A stretch of DNA of 64,000 nucleotides from positions 3,980,001-4,044,000 of the forward strand of contig NZ_CP055157.1 of NCBI RefSeq assembly GCF_013367775.1. The letters run 5' to 3'. Every line of letters starts with the position of its first letter. The first letter of the stretch is position 1. The position numbers and the translations under genes were made by a program. This document shows, piece after piece, positions 44,604 to 54,683 of the stretch. The DNA comes from Microbulbifer sp. YPW1 (GTDB lineage Bacteria > Pseudomonadota > Gammaproteobacteria > Pseudomonadales > Cellvibrionaceae). Below the pieces are notes generated by a model. It was given only the letters and a program-made list of their open reading frames with translations, was not told the origin of the DNA and did not search any database.

Positions 44604-46124
44604 ATGAACATACCGAATTACTCAGACCATCGCGCAAGACTCCGCTCAGTATTCGCGGGACTTTGTGCAACCTTTATGGTTGCCGGAGCCAATGCGGCCA
44701 CATTCCAGGCGGAAGACTACAGCGCCTTTTACGACACCACACCGGGCAATACCGGTGGCGCCTACCGCGCCGACGACGTCGATATCGAAGTCACCACGGA
44801 TACCGGCGGCGGCCACAATGTGGGCTGGGTCGCCGCCGGTGAATGGCTCGCTTATAACAACCTGAATATTCCCACCAGCGGCGAATACACCATCCGCTTT
44901 CGCGTTGCCAGTGCCACCGGTGGCACCCTGTCCAATGACCTGAACGGCGGTGCCATCGTGCTTGGCGAACTCAATGTGCCGAACACCGGCGGCTGGCAAA
45001 ACTGGCAAACCATTTCTCATCGCGTGCATATCAATGCCGGGACCTACAACCTGGGTGTTTACGCGGTGACTGGCGACTGGAACCTCAACTGGATCGAGGT
45101 GGTCGCAGATAACCCGGCCAGTGGCGTCGCCACCATTTACCAGCACTGTAATTTTGACGGCTGGTCAACAGGGCTCGGCGTGGGCAGCTACAACCTGGCA
45201 AGCCTGCAGGCGCTGGGCTTCGTGAACGACGATGCGTCATCCATTCGCGTGTCATCCGGTTACCAGGCGACGCTTTACGAGAACGACAATTTCACCGGAG
45301 CTTCGGTCACGGTTACCGCTGACGATGGCTGTCTCAACAATGAAGGCTTCAATGACAACATTACTTCGATTGTGGTGAGCCCAGCGGCGAACAACGGACT
45401 TGTGTGGGGGGATGAATTCGACTCGATCAACAGCGCCAACTGGACATTCGAGACCGGCGGCGGAGGCTGGGGCAACAGTGAACTCCAGTATTACACCGCC
45501 GGCCAGAACGCTTCTATCCAATACGATGCACAGGCTGGCAGCAATGTGCTGGTAATCGAGGCGCGCAACGAAGGCGGATACAACTGCTGGTACGGTGCCT
45601 GCCAGTACACCTCAACCCGCATGATCACCGCCGGGAAAAAGGAGTTTCAATACGGACGTATCGAAGCGCGGATAAAGCTGCCCCAGACCCAGGGAATCTG
45701 GCCCGCATTCTGGATGCTCGGCGGAAATATTCTGACAGGCACTCCGTGGCCCAATTCCGGCGAGATCGACATCATGGAACACGTGGGGTTTGAACCGACC
45801 CTGACCCACGGCGCACTGCACGGGCCTGGCTATTCTGGCAACACACCGATCATGGGCACCTACAACGTTGGCCAAAATGTGGATGCGGGCTATCACGTGT
45901 ACGCCGTCGAATGGAACAGCAACGGTATCAGCTGGTACGTGGACGGAAACAACTTCTACAACGTTTCCCGCGCACAGGTGGAGCAGTACGGCCCCTGGGC
46001 ATACGACCACCCCTTCTTCATCCTACTGAATGTCGCCGTGGGCGGGAGCTGGCCGGGCAGCCCGGATGGCAGCAGTGTATTCCCGCAACGCATGTATGTG
46101 GACTACGTGCGGGTCTACCAGTAA
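44604..46124 (+). CDS. secreted GH16 endo-beta-1,3-glucanase-type enzyme with CBM6
   Basis: This 506-residue protein has a signal peptide (cleavage after ANA-ATFQ). Residues of about 32-158 are a CBM6 beta-sandwich (ATFQAEDYSAFYDT, DVDIEVTTDTGGGHNVGW, WNLNWIEVV). Residues of about 163-258 resemble a beta/gamma-crystallin-type module (IYQHCNFDGWST, LYENDNFTGASVTV, NDNITSIVV). Residues of about 262-506 are GH16, with GRIEARIKLPQTQGIWPAFW and the catalytic GEIDIMEHVG near 386-391, where the two glutamates act as nucleophile and acid/base. Laminarin-type beta-1,3-glucan is the likely substrate; agarose or other GH16 substrates are less likely. A bidirectional terminator follows. Confidence 0.92.
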   Translation: MNIPNYSDHRARLRSVFAGLCATFMVAGANAATFQAEDYSAFYDTTPGNTGGAYRADDVDIEVTTDTGGGHNVGWVAAGEWLAYNNLNIPTSGEYTIRFRVASATGGTLSNDLNGGAIVLGELNVPNTGGWQNWQTISHRVHINAGTYNLGVYAVTGDWNLNWIEVVADNPASGVATIYQHCNFDGWSTGLGVGSYNLASLQALGFVNDDASSIRVSSGYQATLYENDNFTGASVTVTADDGCLNNEGFNDNITSIVVSPAANNGLVWGDEFDSINSANWTFETGGGGWGNSELQYYTAGQNASIQYDAQAGSNVLVIEARNEGGYNCWYGACQYTSTRMITAGKKEFQYGRIEARIKLPQTQGIWPAFWMLGGNILTGTPWPNSGEIDIMEHVGFEPTLTHGALHGPGYSGNTPIMGTYNVGQNVDAGYHVYAVEWNSNGISWYVDGNNFYNVSRAQVEQYGPWAYDHPFFILLNVAVGGSWPGSPDGSSVFPQRMYVDYVRVYQ

Positions 46125-46155
46125 CCGGATAACGGCGGACCTGACAATTTCAGGA

Positions 46156-46186
46156 CAAAAAAAACCGCGGCGACGCCGCGGTTTTT
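46156..46186. terminator. bidirectional terminator between GH16 gene and nfuA
   Basis: AAAAAACCGCGGCG and CGCCGCGGTTTTTT form an almost perfect stem with A and T runs on each side, placed between two convergent genes. Confidence 0.93.
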
Positions 46187-46213
46187 TAAGCATTAAGCCC
46201 GAACAGACGGAAC

Positions 46214-46816
46214 TCAATAATAAGCCTGGGACTTGTCCGTGTGGTCGGTGATGTCTTTCACCCCGGCCAGCTCCGGAATTTTCTCCAGCAGGGTTTTCTC
46301 AACCCCCTCTTTCAGGGTCATATCCACCATGCCACAACCCTGGCAACCACCGCCGAATTTCAACACGGCGTACATGTCGTCGGTAACGCTCTCCAGGGTC
46401 ACCTGGCCACCGTGGGATGCCAGGCCGGGGTTAACGTCGCTGTAGAGGACATAGTTGATGCGGTCCTCGATGGGACTGTCGTCGGTAACCTTGGGCATGC
46501 GGGAGTTGGGCGCGCGAATGGTAAGCTGACCACCCATTTTGTCCGACGCGTAGTCGACCCGCGCTTCGTCCAGATACGGTACGCTGCGGCCTTCAAAGTA
46601 CGCTTTGAAGCCATTCAGCTGCATTTCCAGATCACCCTCTTTCTCTTCACCGGGGCGACTGTAGGCGATACAGGTCTCCGCGTTCGGCGTGCCCGGATTA
46701 GACACGAACATACGGATGGCGATGCCTTCGCAATCCTGCTTGGCCAGCAGGTCGCGCAGGTATTCCTGAGCGGAATCGGTGATGGTGACGTTCAATTCTG
46801 ACGGTTGTTCTGACAT
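46214..46816 (-). CDS. nfuA: Fe-S biogenesis protein NfuA
   Basis: This protein of about 200 residues is an Fe-S carrier that delivers 4Fe-4S clusters to apo-proteins. The N-terminal half is the degenerate A-type domain of NfuA ([36 protein letters not shown]). The C-terminal NifU-like half carries the cluster-binding CxxC in [19 protein letters not shown] use the ATG at 46816 with GAGAAGG just before it; a TTG four codons earlier is less likely. It is monocistronic, with the DJ-1/PfpI gene about 100 bases upstream on the same strand. Confidence 0.96.
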   Translation of the reverse strand: MSEQPSELNVTITDSAQEYLRDLLAKQDCEGIAIRMFVSNPGTPNAETCIAYSRPGEEKEGDLEMQLNGFKAYFEGRSVPYLDEARVDYASDKMGGQLTIRAPNSRMPKVTDDSPIEDRINYVLYSDVNPGLASHGGQVTLESVTDDMYAVLKFGGGCQGCGMVDMTLKEGVEKTLLEKIPELAGVKDITDHTDKSQAYY

Positions 46817-46915
46817 AAACCTTCTCAATTAACCGGTTTGGCGCAACCGGGCTTCAAATAACCGAGCGCACGGGTCGGGTATTTTACGCCCAACCGCGCT
46901 CAAGTTAAACCGGCG

Positions 46916-47593
46916 TCACGCCAGCGCCCCCAGCAGCGCCCTGGCGGTGGCCTCGGAAGAGGCCGGATTCTGGCCGGTAATCAGCAATCCATCGGTACAG
47001 ACATGGCTCTGCCAGTCATCCCCTTTCGAGTAGTCTGCGCCGCGCTCTTTCAGCATGTCCTCGACCAGGAACGGCACGATATCCGTAAGGCCCACACCCT
47101 CCTCTTCGCTATTGGTGAATCCGGTAACACGGCGCCCTTTCACCAGCGGCTCACCGTTTTCATCCACCGTGTGGCGGAAGACCGCCGGTGCGTGGCACAC
47201 CGCACCCACCGGCTTTTCGGCCCGATAGAAGCCCTGAATAATGGCGATGGAACGCTGGTCTTCCGCCAGATCCCAAAGAGGGCCGTGGCCGCCGGGGTAG
47301 AAGACCGCATCAAACCAGTCGGTATCTACATCGTCCAGGGTCTTGGTATTGGCCAGGGCCTCCTGTGCCAGGGGGTCACTCCTGAAACGCCGGGTGGCGG
47401 CCGTCTGCGCGTCATCAGCGTCACTCTTTGGATCCAGCGGCGGCTGCCCCCCCTTGGGAGACGCAAGAGTCACTTCTGCACCTGCATCTACGAAGACATA
47501 GTAAGGGGCGGCGAACTCCTCCAGCCAGAAACCGGTCTTCTCACCGGTATTCCCCAGCTCATCGTGCGATGTCAGTATCATCAGTATCTTCAT
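46916..47593 (-). CDS. type 1 glutamine amidotransferase / DJ-1-PfpI family protein
   Basis: About 225 residues of the DJ-1/PfpI superfamily. MKILMILTSHDELGN opens the Rossmann-like core, DAVFYPGGHGPLWDLA supplies the acidic residue near the nucleophile elbow, and VGAVCHAPAVF carries the conserved cysteine. The set of motifs resembles Hsp31-like glyoxalase III / chaperone relatives. The ATG at 47591-47593 is chosen because GGAGG is four bases upstream. Whether it detoxifies methylglyoxal is not shown. Confidence 0.88.
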   Translation of the reverse strand: MKILMILTSHDELGNTGEKTGFWLEEFAAPYYVFVDAGAEVTLASPKGGQPPLDPKSDADDAQTAATRRFRSDPLAQEALANTKTLDDVDTDWFDAVFYPGGHGPLWDLAEDQRSIAIIQGFYRAEKPVGAVCHAPAVFRHTVDENGEPLVKGRRVTGFTNSEEEGVGLTDIVPFLVEDMLKERGADYSKGDDWQSHVCTDGLLITGQNPASSEATARALLGALA

Positions 47594-47817
47594 TGGACCT
47601 CCGCCCATTCGTTTTCGGGTTTCAATAACTCTAGGCTCACAGGTGGTGATCCGTAAGCGGAAATTCCACCCCCCCTCCCCCCTGTGTCTGTAGATCATTT
47701 GGTTACATGCATATACGCAGATGATCTTCCCGGCGCCTCCCGCTGATAGCCCCATGGCCTGCTGTGGCGCCGCTTTGTGCTAAGATTGCCGCCCTTTTTT
47801 GAACACCCGGTACTATT

Positions 47818-47850
47818 CAGTCGGTAGTCAGTCGGTAATCAGTCGGTAAC
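47818..47850 (+). repeat. three 11-bp tandem repeats before metH
   Basis: CAGTCGGTAGT, CAGTCGGTAAT and CAGTCGGTAAC stand head to tail just before the metH ribosome site. They differ at two positions only. The 11-bp period is about one helical turn. Confidence 0.75.
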
Positions 47851-47862
47851 AAGGAAATGACC

Positions 47863-50800
47863 ATGTCGGAGAATCGGTCTCAGCAGTCCCGTGACCAACG
47901 TCTGCAACAGCTTCACAGCGCCCTTGCGGAGCGCATCCTGATACTGGATGGCGCCATGGGCACCATGATTCAGCGGGAGAAGCTGGAAGAAGCGGACTAC
48001 CGCGGTGAGCGATTTGCCGATTACCCTTCCGACATCAAGGGCAATAATGACCTGCTGGTCCTGACCCAGCCGGACCTTATCGAGCGCCTGCACAAGGAAT
48101 ACCTCGAGGCCGGTGCCGATATCATCGAAACCAACACCTTCAACTCTACGCGCCTGTCCCAGTCCGACTACGACATGGAAGACCTGGTGCCGGAGCTGAA
48201 CCGGGTAGCCGCTGAGGTAGCGCGTCGCGCGGCGGATGCGCTGTCGACACCCGAGAAGCCGCGTTTTGTCGCCGGCGTGCTTGGCCCGACTTCCCGCACC
48301 GCCAGTATCTCCCCGGATGTAAACGACCCGGGCGCACGCAACGTCACATTTGACGAGCTGGTAGACAATTATGTCGAGGCTGCAGAACACCTGATCGACG
48401 GCGGTTCCGACCTGATCCTGATCGAAACCATCTTCGATACCCTGAACGCCAAGGCCGCCATTTACGCGCTGAAGAAAGTCTTCCAGCAGCGCGGCTACGA
48501 GCTGCCGATCATGATCTCGGGCACCATTACTGACGCTTCTGGCCGCACCCTGTCCGGGCAGACCACGGAAGCCTTTTACTACTCGGTGGCCCACGCCAAC
48601 CCACTGTCTGTTGGTCTCAACTGCGCCCTCGGCGCCACCGAACTGCGCCCCTATGTGGAAGCGCTGTCGGGCGTCTGTGCAGAACACGTCTCCGCACACC
48701 CCAATGCGGGTCTGCCCAACGAATTCGGCGAATACGACGAAACCCCGGAAGAAACCGCGGCGATCGTGGCGGAGTTTGCCCAGAGTGGATTCCTCAATAT
48801 CCTCGGCGGCTGCTGTGGCACCACCCCGGAACACATCCGCGCGATTGCCGACGCGGTCGCCGATATCAAGCCGCGCAAACTGCCGCAACTGAAACCGGCG
48901 CTGCGCCTGTCAGGCCTCGAACCCTATGTGGTGGATGAAAACGCCCTGTTCGTGAATGTAGGCGAGCGCTGTAACGTCACCGGTTCCGCGCGCTTCAAGC
49001 GCCTGATCATGGAAGAGGATTACGATACCGCCCTGCAGGTAGCGGCCGCCCAGGTAGAAGACGGGGCCCAGGTAATCGACTTCAACATGGATGAAGCGAT
49101 GCTGGATTCCGTTGCCGCCATGCGCCGCTTCCTGAACCTGTGCGCCACCGAGCCGGACATTTCCAAAGTGCCGTTCATGGTGGACTCTTCCAAGTGGGAA
49201 GTGATCGAAGCGGGCCTGCAGTGCATCCAGGGCAAGCCCATCGTCAACTCCATCAGTCTCAAGGAAGGCGAGGAAGACTTCGTCGACAAAGCGCGCTCGT
49301 GCCTGATGTACGGTGCGGCGGTGGTGGTCATGGCCTTTGACGAGAAAGGCCAGGCGGACACCTTCGAACGCAAAACAGAGATCTGTAAACGCAGTTACGA
49401 CATCCTCGTGGACAAGGTCGGGTTCAACCCGTCCGATATCATTTTTGACCCGAATATTTTCGCGGTTGCCACCGGTATCGAGGAGCACAACAACTACGCA
49501 GTGGACTTTATCGAGGCCACTGCCTGGATTCGCCAGAACCTGCCCGGCGCCAATGTCTCTGGCGGTGTTTCCAATGTGTCCTTCTCGTTCCGCGGCAACA
49601 ACCCGGTGCGCGAGGCAATCCACTCGGTATTCCTGTATCACGCGATCAAGGCCGGCCTCAACATGGGTATCGTCAACGCCGGCCAGCTGGCGGTCTACGA
49701 CGACCTGCCGGAAGAGCTGCGTGAAAAAGTAGAGGACGTCATCCTCAACCGCAGTGACGAGGCCACCGAGGCACTGCTGGATATTGCCGAGAAATACCGC
49801 GGCGATGGCACTGCGACAGAGCGCAAGGAAGACCTTGCCTGGCGCCAGCTGCCGGTGAATGAGCGCCTCGCCCACTCCCTGGTAAAAGGCATCAACAATT
49901 TTATCGAGGAAGACACCGAAGCCGCTCGCCAGCAGGCCACCCGTCCGCTGGATGTGATCGAAGGCCCGCTGATGGACGGCATGAACATCGTTGGCGACCT
50001 GTTCGGTGAGGGCAAGATGTTCCTGCCCCAGGTGGTGAAATCCGCGCGGGTGATGAAACAGGCGGTGGCCTACCTGCAGCCCTATATCGAGGAAGAAAAA
50101 ACCGTCGACAGCAAGCCCAACGGTCGCATCCTGATGGCGACGGTAAAGGGCGACGTACACGATATCGGCAAAAATATCGTCGGCGTGGTGCTGGCCTGTA
50201 ACAACTTCGAGGTGATCGACCTGGGTGTGATGGTGCCTGCGGAAACCATCCTGCAGACCGCCAGGGAAAAGAACTGCGACATCATCGGCCTGTCCGGCCT
50301 GATCACTCCGTCCCTGGATGAAATGGTGCACGTCGCTGCGGAAATGGAGCGTCAGGGTTTCGATATCCCGCTGATGATCGGTGGTGCCACCACTTCCAAG
50401 GCGCACACCGCGGTAAAAATTGATCCGCAGTTCAACCGCAACCAGACTGTTTACGTGGCGGACGCGTCCCGCGCGGTGGGTGTGGCCAGCAACCTGCTGT
50501 CTGACGAGCTGCGTCCGGCATTCGTCAAAGGCATTCAGGAAGAGTACGACAAGGTGCGCGAGCGCACCGCAAACCGCAAGCGCAATGACCCGCGCCTCAC
50601 CTACAAGAATGCCCTGCAGGCGGGACCGCAATTAGACTGGGACAGCTTCGAACCCAAAGTGCCGAACAACCCTGGTCTCACCGTGCTGGATGACTTCCCA
50701 CTGGAAAAACTGGTCGACACCATCGACTGGACCCCGTTCTTCATTTCCTGGGATCTGGCCGGCAAGTACCCGGCCATCCTGAACGATAAAGTGGTCGGTG

Positions 50801-51570
50801 AAGCAGCCACGGATCTGTTCAAAAATGCCCAGACCATGCTCGCCGACATCATCGACAACAAACGCCTTACCGCGCGCGCGGTGTTTGGCCTGTGGCCGGC
50901 AAATGCCGACGGTGACGATATTATTGTCTACACGGACGAAAGCCGTAGCGAAGAACTCGCGCGCCTGCACCAGATGCGTCAGCAGGTACAGAAGCGCGGT
51001 GGCGATGGCCTGTGTCGCTCCCTGGCCGATTTTATCGCCCCGGTGGGCTCAGGCGTGGCCGACTATATCGGTGGCTTTGCCGTAACTACCGGGATCGGCG
51101 CCGACGAGCTGGCCGCGGAGTACGAGGCCAAGCACGACGATTACAGTGCAATCATGGTCAAGGCGCTCGCCGATCGCCTCGCAGAATCGTTCGCCGAATA
51201 CCTGCACCGCGAGGTGCGCCGCAACTACTGGGGATACCAGCCAGCGGAAACCCTCAGCAACGAAGAGCTGATCAAGGAAGCCTACTCCGGCATCCGCCCG
51301 GCCCCGGGATACCCGGCCTGCCCGGATCACACCGAGAAGGCCACCCTGTTCAAGCTGCTGAACGCTGAAGAAAATGCGGGGATCGAGCTGACATCGAGCT
51401 TTGCCATGATGCCGGCCGCCGCAGTCAGTGGCTGGTACTTCGCCCACCCGGAATCCAAGTACTTCAATGTGGGCAAGATCAGCCGCGATCAGCTGGAGAG
51501 CCTTGCGGAGCGTAAAGGCATGACCGCAGAGGAACTGGAACGCTGGTTGCGCCCGAACCTGGAGGATTGA
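47863..51570 (+). CDS. metH: cobalamin-dependent methionine synthase
   Basis: About 1235 residues, matching the family. The homocysteine/S-methyltransferase domain comes first ([20 protein letters not shown], and [17 protein letters not shown] with the zinc cysteines). The pterin-binding domain is at about 350-620 ([18 protein letters not shown]), and the cap is at about 650-740. The cobalamin domain has [19 protein letters not shown], where the histidine is the lower cobalt ligand, and [13 protein letters not shown]. The AdoMet reactivation domain ends the protein. I prefer the second in-frame ATG (47863) because AAGGA is seven bases before it; 47857 is possible. I see no cobalamin or SAM riboswitch in the leader. 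Confidence 0.97.
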   Translation: MSENRSQQSRDQRLQQLHSALAERILILDGAMGTMIQREKLEEADYRGERFADYPSDIKGNNDLLVLTQPDLIERLHKEYLEAGADIIETNTFNSTRLSQSDYDMEDLVPELNRVAAEVARRAADALSTPEKPRFVAGVLGPTSRTASISPDVNDPGARNVTFDELVDNYVEAAEHLIDGGSDLILIETIFDTLNAKAAIYALKKVFQQRGYELPIMISGTITDASGRTLSGQTTEAFYYSVAHANPLSVGLNCALGATELRPYVEALSGVCAEHVSAHPNAGLPNEFGEYDETPEETAAIVAEFAQSGFLNILGGCCGTTPEHIRAIADAVADIKPRKLPQLKPALRLSGLEPYVVDENALFVNVGERCNVTGSARFKRLIMEEDYDTALQVAAAQVEDGAQVIDFNMDEAMLDSVAAMRRFLNLCATEPDISKVPFMVDSSKWEVIEAGLQCIQGKPIVNSISLKEGEEDFVDKARSCLMYGAAVVVMAFDEKGQADTFERKTEICKRSYDILVDKVGFNPSDIIFDPNIFAVATGIEEHNNYAVDFIEATAWIRQNLPGANVSGGVSNVSFSFRGNNPVREAIHSVFLYHAIKAGLNMGIVNAGQLAVYDDLPEELREKVEDVILNRSDEATEALLDIAEKYRGDGTATERKEDLAWRQLPVNERLAHSLVKGINNFIEEDTEAARQQATRPLDVIEGPLMDGMNIVGDLFGEGKMFLPQVVKSARVMKQAVAYLQPYIEEEKTVDSKPNGRILMATVKGDVHDIGKNIVGVVLACNNFEVIDLGVMVPAETILQTAREKNCDIIGLSGLITPSLDEMVHVAAEMERQGFDIPLMIGGATTSKAHTAVKIDPQFNRNQTVYVADASRAVGVASNLLSDELRPAFVKGIQEEYDKVRERTANRKRNDPRLTYKNALQAGPQLDWDSFEPKVPNNPGLTVLDDFPLEKLVDTIDWTPFFISWDLAGKYPAILNDKVVGEAATDLFKNAQTMLADIIDNKRLTARAVFGLWPANADGDDIIVYTDESRSEELARLHQMRQQVQKRGGDGLCRSLADFIAPVGSGVADYIGGFAVTTGIGADELAAEYEAKHDDYSAIMVKALADRLAESFAEYLHREVRRNYWGYQPAETLSNEELIKEAYSGIRPAPGYPACPDHTEKATLFKLLNAEENAGIELTSSFAMMPAAAVSGWYFAHPESKYFNVGKISRDQLESLAERKGMTAEELERWLRPNLED

Positions 51571-51595
51571 TCGCGGCGCATCCCAACTGGCAGGT

Positions 51596-51661
51596 GCCTG
51601 CCTTGCAGGCGAACCGTTATTCAGGTTCACTTCGACTGTGAAGTTCGCCTGCAAGACAGGC
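51596..51661. repeat. REP-like inverted repeat element after metH
   Basis: GCCTGCCTTGCAGGCGAAC at 51596-51614 and its near-perfect inverted copy GTTCGCCTGCAAGACAGGC at 51643-51661 (18 of 19 match) enclose a 28-base centre, which itself contains TTCAC and GTGAA. The plan resembles REP/BIME palindromes of gammaproteobacteria. No second copy was noticed in this window. Confidence 0.65.
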
Positions 51662-51682
51662 TCCTACTAATGGGGATTCGGA

Positions 51683-51895
51683 ATGGACGAAGAGAAAAAA
51701 CAGAAACCGTCTTTCGGCCAGGTAGTACTCAGCACCCTGGCCGCCGCAATCGGCGTACAGTCGAACAAGAATCGGGAAAGGGACTTCAAGGGCGGCAGCA
51801 TCAAGACGTACGTGGCTGCAGGGCTGATTTTCACCGCCCTTTTTGTGATCACGCTTGTGCTGGTGGTCAAGACCGTATTGAGCAATATGGGCTAG
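51683..51895 (+). CDS. DUF2970 small membrane protein
   Basis: This 70-residue protein has a soluble N-terminus (PSFGQVVLSTLAAAIGVQS, then charged NKNRERDF) and one C-terminal transmembrane helix (about 45-68). The pattern is that of the DUF2970 family, found in many proteobacteria without known function. A GGGG-rich site stands before the ATG. It lies after the REP-like element and so is not part of the metH transcript in any obvious way. Confidence 0.82.
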   Translation: MDEEKKQKPSFGQVVLSTLAAAIGVQSNKNRERDFKGGSIKTYVAAGLIFTALFVITLVLVVKTVLSNMG

Positions 51896-52013
51896 CGCCC
51901 AGTTTCCATAGGGATCCTGGGGCGAGCTTTTGATCCGCTTTTGATGAAAAGCGGATCAGCAGGACCTACCCTACGCACTCCAGCCTGTTACAGACAGAGC
52001 CCGCAGGCTTTAT

Positions 52014-52148
52014 TCAGCCCTGTGAGGCAACCCAGAAAATACAGGTGGCGACGAAAATTGCCACCAGAGCAACCGCCGCAATGGCGTCTACTGCATTATC
52101 GCTATCGTCTGATACAACTACTACATCTCGTGCTACTTGATCGTTCAT
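52014..52148 (-). CDS. 44-residue single-helix membrane protein
   Basis: Reading the minus strand gives MNDQVARDVVVVSDDSDN, then a hydrophobic helix (AIAAVALVAIFVATCIFWVAS), then QG and a stop. The ATG at 52146-52148 has GGAG seven bases upstream. The acidic N-terminus followed by a single membrane helix is a sensible small-protein layout. The frame is free of stops and not overlapped by another gene. No family is recognised. It diverges from the cysI-like gene across about 295 bases. Confidence 0.6.
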   Translation of the reverse strand: MNDQVARDVVVVSDDSDNAVDAIAAVALVAIFVATCIFWVASQG

Positions 52149-52292
52149 CGGAATACTCCGTCACTCAAGAAATCATTATTGTTTTTAAAGGTAGCAGTAC
52201 CGCTTGAAAACGCGGTTTCTCAAGTAGATCAAATCCCCGCAGGAGGCGCAATAGCACAGCAAATCGCCATTTCTCAGTCTGCCTCGCTCTTA

Positions 52293-52305
52293 TAACCGTC
52301 GGTTA
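52293..52305. promoter_or_regulatory. palindromic operator candidate upstream of cysI
   Basis: TAACCGTCGGTTA is a palindrome with 6-bp arms around a single central base. It stands between the divergent small membrane protein and the cysI-like gene. ATAAC-type half sites are a feature of CysB targets, but the match is weak. An AT-rich stretch with possible promoter hexamers follows (TTGTTA, TATGTT), with spacing that is not ideal. Confidence 0.4.
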
Positions 52306-52443
52306 CTAAGGTAGCGAAAAAAATTGTTATTTTTTGTATAAGGCGGCTGGTATGTTATGCGCCACTCAGGGTATCAGGTAGGGTCCAAAGCACCCTTCTA
52401 ACGCCCCGTAGCGGCGTAAAAAAAGCAATGGAATCAAGCTCTT

Positions 52444-54108
52444 ATGTATCGATACGACGAACAGGACCGCAAACTGGTTCGGGAACGGGTGGCCCAGTTT
52501 CGGGGTCAGACCGAACGCTATCTCGCCGGTGAGCTGAAAGAAGAAGAATTTTTGCCCCTGCGCCTACAGAACGGCCTGTATGTGCAGCGGTTGGCACCGA
52601 TGCTGCGTATCGCTGTGCCCTACGGCCTGATGAATAGCGCGCAAGTGCGCCGCCTGGCCCATATCACCCGCAAGTACGACAAGGGCTATGCCCACTTCAC
52701 CACCCGCCAGAACGTACAGCTGAACTGGCCAAACCTTGAGGATGTGCCGGACATTCTGGCCGAGCTCGCTGAAGTGGAGATGCACGCCGTACAGACCAGC
52801 GGTAACTGTATCCGCAATACCACCACCGACCAGTTTGCCGGCGTCGCCCGGGACGAACTGATCGACCCGCGTCCCTACTGCGAGCTGATCCGTCAGTGGT
52901 CTACCTTCCACCCGGAATTCGCCTTCCTGCCGCGCAAGTTCAAGATCGCCGTGTGCGGTGCAGAGCAAGACCGCGCAGCCATTCGCGCCCACGATATCGG
53001 CGTGCAGATCGTAAAGAATGACCAGGGCGAGACCGGCTTCCAGATACTGGTGGGCGGCGGCCTGGGCCGCACTCCGATTCTCGGTGTCGCGATCCGCAAT
53101 TTCCTGCCGGAAAAACACCTGCTCTCCTACCTGGAAGCCATCGTGCGCGTATACAACCAGCTGGGCCGCCGCGACAACAAGTTCAAGGCGCGCATCAAGA
53201 TTCTGGTGAAAGCACTGGGTCCGGAAGAGTTTGCCCGTCGCGTGGAAGCGGAATGGGAGCAGATTAAAGATGGCGCCGACCAACTGACACCGGAAGCAAT
53301 CAGCTGGGCCCAGCGTTTCTTCCCGGAGCCCGCCTACAAAACTATCGACAGCGGGCACAGCGAAGCCGTGCTGCGCGACCAGGCCGGCGAAGATAAGGCT
53401 TTTGCCCGCTGGCTCGAGCGCAACACTTTCCCGCACCGGGTGCCCGGCTATCAGGCGGTCACCCTCAGCACCAAACCCACCGGTATTCCGCCCGGCGACG
53501 TGACTGACCGCCAACTCGAGGCAATTGCCGACCTGGCAGACCAGTACAGCTTCGGTGAAGTGCGGGTTACCCACGAGCAGAACGTGGTTCTGGCCGACGT
53601 AGAGCAGGAAAAGCTGTTCGAACTCTGGCAGGCGGCGCGCAAGCAGGGCTTTGCCACGCCGAATATCGGCACACTGACCGATATGATCTGCTGCCCCGGC
53701 GGCGATTACTGCTCCCTGGCCAATGCGAAATCCATCCCGGTTGCGGAGGCAATTCAGCGCAAGTTTGACGACCTGGATTACCTGTACGACCTGGGCGACC
53801 TGGACCTGAACATCTCCGGCTGTATGAACGCCTGCGGCCACCACCACATCGGCCATATCGGCATTCTTGGCGTGGACAAAAAAGGCGAGGAGTTCTACCA
53901 AGTACAGCTGGGCGGCAGCTCAAACGAAAAAGCCAGCCTCGGCAAGGTACTGGGCCCGAGCTTCTCCCGCGAGGAAATGCCGGAGACCATTGGCAAGATC
54001 CTCGATGTGTTCGCGGAAAACCGTCAGCCCGAAGAACTGTTTATCGACACCTACAACCGCATCGGGCTTCAGCCTTTCAAGGAGCGAGTATATGCCAAAG
54101 CCAGCTAA
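52444..54108 (+). CDS. cysI: nitrite/sulfite reductase hemoprotein, CysI-like
   Basis: This 554-residue enzyme reduces sulfite to sulfide at a siroheme joined to a 4Fe-4S cluster. The N-terminal parachute domain (GYAHFTTRQNVQLNWPNL) and the siroheme site (QTSGNCIRNTTTDQFAG) are clear. The cluster cysteines lie in MICCPGGDYCSLANA and NISGCMNACGHHHIGHIG. No flavoprotein gene (cysJ) is nearby, which fits the ferredoxin- or alternative-donor type common in pseudomonads. The downstream DUF934 gene overlaps it by 17 bases. Sulfite is the likely substrate, though nitrite cannot be ruled out by eye. Confidence 0.92.
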   Translation: MYRYDEQDRKLVRERVAQFRGQTERYLAGELKEEEFLPLRLQNGLYVQRLAPMLRIAVPYGLMNSAQVRRLAHITRKYDKGYAHFTTRQNVQLNWPNLEDVPDILAELAEVEMHAVQTSGNCIRNTTTDQFAGVARDELIDPRPYCELIRQWSTFHPEFAFLPRKFKIAVCGAEQDRAAIRAHDIGVQIVKNDQGETGFQILVGGGLGRTPILGVAIRNFLPEKHLLSYLEAIVRVYNQLGRRDNKFKARIKILVKALGPEEFARRVEAEWEQIKDGADQLTPEAISWAQRFFPEPAYKTIDSGHSEAVLRDQAGEDKAFARWLERNTFPHRVPGYQAVTLSTKPTGIPPGDVTDRQLEAIADLADQYSFGEVRVTHEQNVVLADVEQEKLFELWQAARKQGFATPNIGTLTDMICCPGGDYCSLANAKSIPVAEAIQRKFDDLDYLYDLGDLDLNISGCMNACGHHHIGHIGILGVDKKGEEFYQVQLGGSSNEKASLGKVLGPSFSREEMPETIGKILDVFAENRQPEELFIDTYNRIGLQPFKERVYAKAS

Positions 54109-54661
54109 GTCCTCTGTAAAGAAGCCGGTGGGCGCGCAACCGGAGAACCCGGCGCAACTGATACTCGATGGTGCCGTTGCAGACAACGAATGGAACCTGT
54201 TGCCCCTGGGTGACGAAGCCGAAATCACAGCCGACAACCTGGCCCCAGGCAAGGTTATTCTGCCGCTCAGTGTATGGCTGGAATTGCGCGAAGACTTGCA
54301 GGAACGCAAGGAAGAGATCGGTGTATGGCTGGACAGCGATGAAACCGCAGACCTGGTCGGCGAATATGCCGCAGAGCTGCCGTTGATCGCCGCACACTTT
54401 CCCGCATTCACCGACGGCCGCGGCTTTACCGTGGGTCGACTGTTGCGTGAACGCTATGGCTTTACCGGTGAGATTCGCGCGGTAGGCAACTTTATCCGCG
54501 ACCAGCTGACCTACCTGACCCGCTGCGGCTTCAACGCCTTTGCCTACCAGGGAGATCAACCACTGGAAGGCTTGCTGGAATCCCTGAGCGATTTCACCGA
54601 CAGCTATCAGGCTGCCGTGGACCAGCCCCTTCCCATCTTCCGTCGTCGCGCACTGGCCTGA
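54092..54661 (+). CDS. DUF934 family protein
   Basis: About 189 residues, starting at the ATG at 54092 inside the end of cysI, with AAGGAG before it. The DUF934 core (about 70-175) shows LPLSVWLELREDLQERKEEIGVWL split by a short loop, then FPAFTDGRGFTVGRLLRERYG and IRDQLTYLTRCGFNAF. The family is nearly always next to cysI-type reductases and is thought to serve as the partner or assembly factor of sulfite reduction. A terminator follows at 54689. Confidence 0.88.
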   Translation: MPKPAKSSVKKPVGAQPENPAQLILDGAVADNEWNLLPLGDEAEITADNLAPGKVILPLSVWLELREDLQERKEEIGVWLDSDETADLVGEYAAELPLIAAHFPAFTDGRGFTVGRLLRERYGFTGEIRAVGNFIRDQLTYLTRCGFNAFAYQGDQPLEGLLESLSDFTDSYQAAVDQPLPIFRRRALA

Positions 54662-54683
54662 GCCACACCGCCAACGGATACGA

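Noticed and set aside
47594..47862. Possible cobalamin or SAM riboswitch before metH
   Set aside because: I looked for the conserved box and hairpin pattern and found only the 11-bp tandem repeats.
48910..50631. Long minus-strand frame inside metH
   Set aside because: It is antisense to a fully recognised metH and arises from codon bias.
52564..53901. Minus-strand frame of 445 codons inside cysI
   Set aside because: It is antisense to a convincing siroheme reductase and resembles no known protein.
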